Positions 57,046-64,000 of a DNA stretch of 64,000 nt are shown in pieces. Origin of the DNA: Pochonia chlamydosporia 170 (taxonomy: Eukaryota > Ascomycota > Sordariomycetes > Hypocreales > Clavicipitaceae); contig NC_035796.1 in NCBI RefSeq assembly GCF_001653235.2, positions 1,922,001-1,986,000 on the forward strand, written 5' to 3'. Position numbers and translations under genes: made by a program. The stretch's first letter is position 1. The number at the start of each line of letters is the position of its first letter. The notes beneath the pieces are model-generated. The model was not told the origin of the DNA. It was given only the letters and a program-made list of their open reading frames with translations, and ran no database searches.

Positions 57046-59174
57046 TAGACTTGATTGACCATTCATAAGTCAAGTCAAGTGCCGAGTCTCGAGTACGGAG
57101 TCCTCTCAAGTCATCAACAGCCAACCACACATTCCGCATAATCGGAACATCTACGTCTTCTCCCAACAGCATCAATTTGCTCTCCGTTCAAACTTCGTGA
57201 TATTGTGTCCTATTCTAATTGACCAATATACAACCCCTGCAAGCCATTTGATGGCAAGAAACTTTCCTTCTCTAGCTTCTCCACAAAGGTCCGGCCCCCC
57301 TTCCCTCCACCATTTCAATATTCACCACTTGACCCATTTTGACAAGAAATTCGGGACCCAATGCCCAAACAAAATGCGACCCCCACACCGGCCAATAACG
57401 AACGGCTCAGCAAACGGTCTGCACTTTCCGCTGCCGTGGTAACCGTCACAAAACAAAAGAAAAACACGATAACTCATCCACCCAGGAGGCTTTTGCACGC
57501 AATTGCACTCATCTTGTTCTTGTTGAGGACGTCACTCAACGTCGGTAGGTAGCATCACGGACTGCCGATCCGACTTCATTTGGATACTCGGTCACAAGTT
57601 TAGGTTATTGCTCGCCTATCTCTTTTTGGTCACAGACCATTCTTGGCATCAAAATGCTTGTCTCCTCCACCTTGCTCACCACCTGGTATTCCCAATTTGC
57701 GCGAAAAGTGGGAGGTGATGTGCCAGATCTGGAGACACATGCATTCCAACTGTATTGCCCGCGTGGCTACTGGAATTCTGGTATCCCTCTCCGGGCAGCA
57801 CCCCTCTAACTATCCATCCCGCTTTTGGAGATCAAGTAATGTCTGGACTGTACGAAGTAGTTCAATGGACATAGCAGCGCAGACCAAACACTTGCATGAT
57901 ACTAACAATCTACCGCTGCAAAAGTCCAGGCAACGAAGAGGGCGAATTACAAACTGTATAAATAGAATGTCCATGTAGTCTCCTCTTGGCCTTTCACAAC
58001 AACGATACGAGGAAACCACCATCATCTGGATCAACAATTCCAGGTTTGCGTTAATGACTGTACGCCGGTTGTATCTGCGGCTCTGCCAGTTTCGAAAGAA
58101 TCAACATCCCCCATAAGCTTACGCTACTATAACTCAGTCTCAAGGCGGTCTTGAGGATCATGCTAGCCCCAAATCGTTGATTCTAAATTTGGTGATACAA
58201 CATGGTGTTCAGTACATACACTCGCAGACACGGCACCATTATCGCCTGTTCTGTGACGACAAACAACACCATGACGAACAGCAAATGGATCTGAGTGCCT
58301 ATTTACTCTAACCCTGTATCATAGACGTTTCCCATTCTCTTCCCACATGGTTTAATGAAGTAAATGTATTCCTTTCGTAGGGGGGAAGGTAATCAAGTTT
58401 GCTATATGACCTGCACGTGCTTCACAATGATTCGTATAGATAAGAGCAAACATTACTCATTACTCCGAATCTTGGTCTCCATCCATCATTTTGCCCAACT
58501 CAGTTCTCCTCATACTTAAATCGTACTTTATTCTTGATTGTCCGACTGGCCAGGAATGCAGTTTCTAACTTCAATCTACCCTACAGTTTGCGTTACATCT
58601 AAAACCACCACGAACTCAATCGTTCGTGGCCAAACTTCAGCTTCAACTTCAGCGTAGAACACCAGCGCGGCGTCTGTTGAAACTTCAAGTCAGCCTTGAA
58701 GGTGGTTGTACGACAATATCGTGGCATAGGGTGATTGTCTGAGTCGAACACAAACCACTGACGTGAATCGCCACCAGCATCCCAGACAAGATGCAGCAAA
58801 CTTGGCAGCTGGGTGTATTTGACCCTGCTCATCTGCACAGTATCACTTGGTCCTCCATCATTCCCGTGACTCTTTGGCGGCCGCCTCCTTCAGGTACCTA
58901 ATCAGACGAGGATTCGCCAGCGGCTGCACACCGTTGGGGCTTCAATTATATCGATTACTTGGTGCTATAAACAAACACGGCAAGATGATCCTAAATTCAC
59001 ACAGCATACCAAACCAGACGCCGTTTGGATATCCATCGCCAAAACGCCGTTGAAATAAACACAAAATCCATCCAAGTCAAGATTCCATGCATATAGCCCC
59101 ATCCGCGGACTCCCATTGCCACAGCCAAAACCAATTTTATATCCACCTCCATTCAACCAACGTCATACACCGAT

Positions 59175-59612
59175 TCACGAAGCCCTCCTATCTGTTGTCA
59201 CAGCCGGAGGCGGATGAGCAGGATATTCGGGCGGCCGCCCCCCAGCTTCCAGATCCCTCAACTCTGTACCCTCCTCGCCAGCGTCCCGTCTTCTCCCATG
59301 CCGATCCTGTATCGCAGGCGGCTTCTTCGTGTCGTACGGCGGAGGCGCCTCGCCCAGCTCATTCAGCCCTTCCATCGATCGTGTCTCCGACCACGGCGAC
59401 CACCTCATTCCACGCCGATATCTGACGTAGGCACTACCGACGAGGACTCGGTCCTCGGGCCAAGCGTGTCGGTCAGGATTACGTCTTCGTCTATGGCGGT
59501 TCCATACGAATGCTATGAATGTGCCGACGGAGAAGACGGCGATAAGAGGTATGATGACCCAGACGAAGGGCTCTGTGGACATGCCACCGCCGCTGCTGCT
59601 AGTGGTCGACAT
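59175..59612 (-). CDS. Small single-pass membrane protein with two PPxY motifs
   Basis: An unspliced frame of 145 residues. A short Ser/Thr/Gly-rich N-terminus is followed by one membrane helix (about residues 16-37, FVWVIIPLIAVFSVGTFIAF), then WNRHRRRRNP, a basic stop-transfer segment that puts the C-terminal 105 residues in the cytosol (positive-inside rule). That tail has two PPxY motifs, PPPY at 90-93 and PPEY at 127-130, ligands for the WW domains of Rsp5/NEDD4 ubiquitin ligases. Proteins with one membrane helix plus PPxY often act as Rsp5 adaptors in sorting of membrane cargo; applying this here is inference. I do not know a named family. Composition is less biased than in the surrounding frames and the helix and charge pattern support a real gene. 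It could also be the tail of a longer spliced gene, but no upstream exon is evident. Confidence 0.7.
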   Translation of the reverse strand: MSTTSSSGGGMSTEPFVWVIIPLIAVFSVGTFIAFVWNRHRRRRNPDRHAWPEDRVLVGSAYVRYRRGMRWSPWSETRSMEGLNELGEAPPPYDTKKPPAIQDRHGRRRDAGEEGTELRDLEAGGRPPEYPAHPPPAVTTDRRAS

Positions 59613-61694
59613 GTCGAGTGTACCTAGGAATTACCCAGGCGTTGATGTGATGTCTCAAATCGGATAGTTTGTAGAATTTGTCGGGTTTTTAGCATTTGCA
59701 GGTGTCGAAAAACGTTTTATGCCGGTTAGAATAGTCGATACTCGACGGTTGCGGTTCTCGTAATTGTGCCCAAGCTGGTGATACCTCGTCTTCTTGATAC
59801 AGGCCGGGTATCCCACCAGCAAACAAACACCACTAACAAAAACCGAAATCGAAAAGACAGTCGATTTTTTTGTACCAATGTTTCAACACTGGCAGTATAT
59901 AAATGCCGTCATCCCAAACCACGGCAGCGCAAGTGCCGAGATTGAATCACGAGCCGGTGATGTCAAGGTCTTGGACATCATTGCACGAAGCGGACACAAC
60001 CCACCTTTTTATCCCACCAAGACCGCACCAGTATCTCATGCCAAAACGGCTGACAACCCACGGCACGTACGGGACTTGCATGGAGGGGAGCAGCTTAGCA
60101 CCCAAGGTAGACCACGCAATCCGATTTAGCTTTTGCAGCGAGGCACAGCGAACACGCAGCTCAGCAACAAGAATACGCACATGGTGGCGAAACGAGACCC
60201 GGGCGTGAACCTTGCGGAGCGGCTATGGTTTACGCCTTCTGGATCCGTGGCAGCCAGGAATGAGCAACGGAGGGCCTCCAGGAAGGGCCAGGCAATTTTT
60301 CGGGCTGCTTTTGGTGCACCATCTGGAGCTATTATCAGGATGGCGTTGGTCGGCCTGTATGACGGGTGTAGCGGGGACAAGATTGGAGTTGGAGGAGGAG
60401 CAGATCGATCGGTGGTTGGGCGGGCGAGTGGAGAAGAGTCTGGTCTTAGTGGTCTGGTTGGGCATGTACTGGCTGTTTTCAGGTGTCGTGGTCGATTTTT
60501 GGTGACTTGACTGGAAAAATTCAACCTGGTCGGCTCGGACAAGACCAGGCCAGGCTGTTCCAGTTACTAACTTGACTGGACACGGCTCGTTCGGGTTTAC
60601 GGCACTTCAATGGAATCAAAATCCTTGCAAGCAGATCGACCTCATTGTCCCAGGAATACCTACCTAGGTAGGCGATTGGCACGTAGATTTTACATCACAC
60701 ATCAAATGTTATCTCCGGCATTGCCAACTCAAGATGCCCTTCCCCATTTCCCACAATTTGTCATGACAAGCACTGCCATAAATCTGCAAATACGACAGAA
60801 TGACAGCCTCTGTTGTCAAATATGCCCCTCTGGCTCACCCACAGCATCCTGCAGCCAGTTTAGCCATGTCGTTTCAGTGACGATAGGTGAGGCTTCAGGT
60901 CAGAAGCAAGGCCAAAGTTAATGGACCGTAGCCGCCTCGTATTGCAATCCGCCCTGGTGGCCGCAGAATCGGCCAATATCAGTTACAGAAAGTTTGTTGG
61001 GTAATTATGCTCTTTGCGTCGGGAGAGACCCAACGTATTCGAGCTGTGAAGTGCTCAAGTGGAGTAATAGCCCAATTCTTGGAGTATTCAGATATGCAAG
61101 GCGTACTGGTCAATAGTCTATTAATCTATCACCTGTGGTGCAGAACTATCCCGCAATTTGGTATCATAGATATCATGAAAGTTTGTTCTGATACCAAAAC
61201 ATGCGTAATCTTGCATATAACTACAGTGGGGGGTCAAAAGTATTCGAACAAGGGAAGGAAGGTATCGCATATCACGTTATGTGCTAAGGCATATTGAGCT
61301 GTGTTAGTGTATACTTGGATATGTTCAAATACCTTTGACCACAGACTGCAGAACCACGTATTACGCCACCAGCGTGATAAGATATCGTTCACTGTCGTTC
61401 CTCACGAACCACTGAAACCGTACGGAAATGTCAACTATTGCACGAAAATACACCCATCAGCAATTACATCAAAATTACACAACTCCCTCATTCAGAGTCC
61501 AACATTCAAAAAGTCCACAGCACAAATATTCGTCAAGCCATGGCCATATCAGCTTGTTAGCCCACCGAGGCTGAGGACCCACATCTCTTCACGCCTGTCA
61601 CAAATGTCAGCTCCAGTCCCGACAACTTCACAACTCTCATAGCTGCATCACCGACACCAACTACTCGCCAGTAACCCCCAGGCGCAATCCCAAC
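59613..61694. other. Long intergenic region without a supported gene
   Basis: 2.08 kb. Open frames at 60126-60542 on both strands overlap and look like chance. Two further GTCTGGT copies occur at 60438 and 60452. The part at 61000-61300 is AT-rich. The right end holds the TFB5 promoter. No RNA gene recognised. Confidence 0.4.
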
Positions 61695-62047
61695 ATGCCA
61701 CGCGCAATTCGAGGTTCGCCCCATTCTTTTCCCCTGTCCTTACTCCAGAATCCCCGAATCGTTGACGCCAACTAACCAACACCAGGCGTGCTCATCGAGT
61801 GCGATCCATCGATAAAATCCATCATAGTAAACATCGACAGCGCCAACCATGATTTTATTATCGAGGACCTAGATGAGGAACGCGTCGTAGTCAAGGAGAA
61901 CATGGTCCCCCTACTTAAGCAAAAGCTCGAAGACGTGCGTTTCACCACCACATCAACATTCTCGCCCTACGAACTACAACTAACCATCTTTCTACAAAGC
62001 GCCTCAAGGAAAATCTCCCCCCCATCGATGAATCAGGTTCCGAATAA
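61695..62047 (+). CDS. TFB5: TFIIH subunit Tfb5 (GTF2H5/TTDA)
   Basis: Exons 61695-61713, 61786-61934 and 62000-62047 give 71 residues, exactly the family's size. The protein opens MPRAIRG then [14 protein letters not shown], followed by [26 protein letters not shown] and a short acidic end (PPIDESGSE). The VLIECDP block and the (F/Y)IIxDLD block are the family's hallmarks. Family knowledge: Tfb5 binds Tfb2 (p52), stabilises TFIIH and stimulates its Ssl2/XPB ATPase, so it matters most in nucleotide excision repair. The first exon codes just six whole residues, and its donor (GTTCGC) is unusual; the third exon follows an AAAG acceptor. Such a small three-exon gene is easily missed by gene finders. 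Its stop lies 35 bp from the stop of the convergent crotonase gene, so the 3' UTRs must overlap. Confidence 0.93.
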
Positions 62048-62082
62048 CACAAAATACAACACGACACATCTATTCTTATAAA

Positions 62083-62978
62083 CTACAACTTCTCAAACGT
62101 AGGCTTCTTCTTCGAAAACACACTCATCAACGCACTCGGCACATCACCCGCCTGCAGCGCCACCGAATTCCAAATAGTCGTATATCTCAGCGCCGCCGCC
62201 GTGCCATTCTCCCTCCCATAATTCAAAAGCTCCTTCGTGCCCTGCACCGCAACGGGACTCTTCTCCGCCAACCGGCCTGCCATCTCCAGCGCCGCCTGCA
62301 CCGTCCGCTCCTTATCCTCGTGCACCTGGCTCACGAAGCCGACCTGCAGCGCCTCGCGAGCGTCAAAGTCCCTGGCAGACATGCATACGTCCTTGACCCA
62401 CGACGTAGAGCCCACAATCTTGGGTAGACGAGCCAGCGTGCCGATATCCGCCGCGAGCCCAATGTCCACCTCCTTGACGGCGAAGCGGGTATTCGAGGCC
62501 GCGAGACGGACGTCCGCGCAGCACGAGATGTCGATGGCGAGACCTAGCGAGACGGCGTGGAGGACACAGATCACCGCTAGACAAGTTAGCATAGACCAAT
62601 AGACTACAAAGAGGAACACATACGCTTCTCACACTTCTCCATCTCGGAAATACAAGTCTGAAACTCCTCAATATGCCCCCTCAAAGCCTTCGCCTTCCTC
62701 GCGGGGTCCAGATCCCCCCCCTCTCCAGACAACGGCCCCTCAGAGCTCGCAGCCGAAACATCCAAACCCGCCGTAAAAGCCCTATCGCCCGCGCCGCTCA
62801 ACACCACAACCCGCACGTCCGAATCATCGCTAAGCTGGCGGAACACACGGCCGAATTCAAGCCACACTGCTCTCGAGAAGGCGTTCAGTTTTGCAGGGCG
62901 GTTGATTTCGAGATGTGCGACAAAGGGCGAGGGAAAGGTCACCCGCATGAATTCGTAGGAGGAGTAGGCGGACGCCAT
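62083..62978 (-). CDS. Enoyl-CoA hydratase/isomerase, dienoyl-CoA isomerase (ECH1) type
   Basis: Exons 62624-62978 and 62083-62576 (minus) give 282 residues; the intron splits a Pro codon in EKC EK-P-VICVLH. Crotonase marks: RPAKLNAFSRAVWLEF, the first oxyanion-hole strand with DRAFTAGLDV, HAVSLGLAIDISCCADVRLA, and FAVKEVDIGLAADIGTLARLPK. The last block has the Glu and Asp (KEVDIGLAAD) that mark delta3,5-delta2,4-dienoyl-CoA isomerases rather than plain hydratases. Family knowledge: this enzyme shifts conjugated double bonds in beta-oxidation of unsaturated fatty acids with odd-numbered double bonds. The C-terminus is KKKPTFEKL; -EKL is a weak look-alike of the peroxisomal SKL signal, and no mitochondrial presequence is evident, so a peroxisome is more likely. 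One difference: HAVSLGL replaces the usual HG-x-CIGGG. Confidence 0.9.
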
Positions 62979-63785
62979 GGTGGTGGAAGTGGACAGCGGT
63001 TAAAAGAAGGGCGCCTGCAATTGATTGGTCTTGTAGAATTCTCCCACGATATAAAACTCGTGCTGCGCTGCTTCAATTTAAATGTAGTCACGGCTATGAT
63101 GGAGCTTGAATTTAGAGGTCCATCGTCAAGTCGGTTGCGCCGCCGGTTGCGATGAGCTAATCGCCGCGGAGCCGAGGCTCTGTTCACTTCGTCTCCACTT
63201 TCCCCAGTCTGCATGAAGTGTCAACCTCACATGCAAAGGGTCCATACCAATTCTTCCAAGCATCCGTCCGTTTGGGCTTTGATATTTGATACTTTGCTAA
63301 CACTTGGTGTGATGCGAATGCGAACTTGAACCCACTCTGAAAATTGCCATACATCTGAGTATTGGCTATCCCGTATTTGTTAACAAAGGAGTGATATCGT
63401 GGTTCCACTGATAGAATTCATGCCCTGAAACACGGCAGGCATGCCAGCTCCAAGTCCGTTAACTTCTATTGCTGTCAAGATTCACTCCCATTGTCAAGTC
63501 GATAAATTATCTTTTATGAACATTGCGGCCGTAGCCTAACATGGATTACTACCGTTACCTCAAGGCCAAGCAGTCAATCTGACCACTAGCCAAGCGAACC
63601 ACTACGAAGCAAAGTGTCGATTTGATAACCATTAACAGTACATAGCCTCCCTCTCCAAGGTTCAGACAGTTTTTGTCATTGTGCCTGCACCAAACTGATT
63701 TACATGCCCTGTCCTTGCCCGCGCAAAAAAAGAGTTAAAAAAGCAGAAACCAACCAATTCCATCGCGGCCATTTTCAGACGGTAT
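62979..63785. other. Intergenic region between the crotonase and the right-edge gene
   Basis: 807 bp upstream of the crotonase start (-) and downstream of the partial gene's stop (-). Contains the crotonase promoter and the partial gene's 3' UTR. No gene recognised. Confidence 0.45.
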
Positions 63786-64000
63786 TCACAGAAGCAAGGT
63801 GCCGCACAGAGTGAAAAGGACTGTAAGGCCAGTGACGATATAAGGTGCCTTATCAACGGCGCCAAGGGTCGAGACACCTGCGCTGTCGGACTCCTTAGCT
63901 CCGCCGCTGCCAGTGGGAGATGCTGAGCCGCCAGTGACGCTAGCGGTAGCGGTACCGCTGTCACCAGCGTTCTGGGAACCATCGCCATCGAGGTCAAAGC
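63786..64000 (-). CDS. C-terminal end of a GPI- or membrane-anchored surface protein (partial)
   Basis: Read on minus from the window edge, 71 codons plus two bases are open up to the TGA at 63786-63788. The translated end begins FDLDGDGSQNAGDSGT, continues with a Thr/Ser/Gly-rich stretch (SVTGGSASPTGSGGAKESDS), then AGVSTLGAVDKAPYIVT and a hydrophobic tail GLTVLFTLCGTLLL. The Ser/Gly linker plus C-terminal hydrophobic segment without a basic tail after it is the classic GPI-attachment signal; an ordinary membrane anchor is less likely. The N-terminal part lies outside the window, so the family cannot be named. The open frame in another phase over the same stretch (63662-63997) is a shadow. 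Confidence 0.7.
   Translation of the reverse strand, partial: FDLDGDGSQNAGDSGTATASVTGGSASPTGSGGAKESDSAGVSTLGAVDKAPYIVTGLTVLFTLCGTLLL

Larger units (their letters stand above)
54607..59174. other. Very long gene-free region upstream of the disordered-protein gene
   Basis: 4.57 kb without a supported gene. It contains the ACCAGAC motif cluster (55133-57045), the CAGGTG hexamer run (56697-56732), and GATGTGGATGCGGATG-like short repeats at about 56055-56095. Open frames on both strands (for example 55731-56354 minus and 56666-57058 plus) overlap and show no domain. The right 2 kb (57100-59170) is plain, with no repeats or RNA genes recognised. Confidence 0.45.

Noticed and set aside
1..64000. 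CRISPR arrays, rRNA, intact transposons, bacterial-type operons
   Set aside because: Nothing of the kind is visible; the window is a typical eukaryotic nuclear segment. Repeats are short or lie within coding low-complexity sequence.

Overview
The window is nuclear DNA of a filamentous ascomycete. Evidence: short introns (about 45-95 nt) with GTATGT, GTAAGT or GTGAGT donors, CTAAC/CTGAC-like branch sites and YAG acceptors; a GPI-anchored Ecm33-type wall protein; a GH76 (Dfg5/Dcw1) mannanase; a NACHT-type STAND protein; and an iterative highly reducing polyketide synthase. The gene set fits Pezizomycotina, and I would guess Sordariomycetes/Hypocreales. That last step is inference from overall look, not from a search.

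Layout. 1-10.4 kb is housekeeping: an Ecm33-like wall protein (+), an SPF45-type splicing factor (-) and the mRNA-export DEAD-box helicase Dbp5 (+), then 2.7 kb with no gene I can support. 10.4-22.3 kb holds a huge Glu/Ala/Pro-rich low-complexity coding region on +, in two reading frames of the same phase separated by 378 bp full of stops and decayed repeat units. 23.0-28.8 kb has ribosomal protein eL22 (+), a mitochondrial SLC25 carrier (-) and a GH76 protein (+). 29-32.8 kb has a secreted FAD-linked oxidase (-) and an unknown protein with a cysteine cluster (-). 34.4-41.6 kb is a PKS relic with four independent lesions, one of them a clean 14-bp tandem duplication. 41.8-42.7 kb encodes a secreted protein whose C-terminal domain resembles actinobacterial lysozyme-like cell-wall hydrolases, behind an acidic repeated pro-region. 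45.5-48.7 kb is a NACHT STAND gene. 49.2-54.6 kb is a 1,744-residue disordered protein (-). The next 4.6 kb has no gene but carries twelve copies of a 7-mer, ACCAGAC. 59.2-64 kb has a membrane protein with two PPxY motifs (-), the TFIIH subunit Tfb5 (+), a dienoyl-CoA isomerase-like crotonase (-), and the C-terminal end of a GPI-anchored or membrane-anchored protein running off the right edge (-).

How the genes relate. There is no operon-like logic. Ecm33, GH76 and perhaps the right-edge gene all concern the cell wall. The FAD oxidase, the PKS and their small neighbour could be remains of a secondary-metabolite locus, but no transporter, regulator or other tailoring gene is visible. Gene models below were spliced by hand from splice signals, frame and family fit, and every exon set is frame-consistent. 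The broken PKS and the split giant gene are described with their breaks and not repaired.
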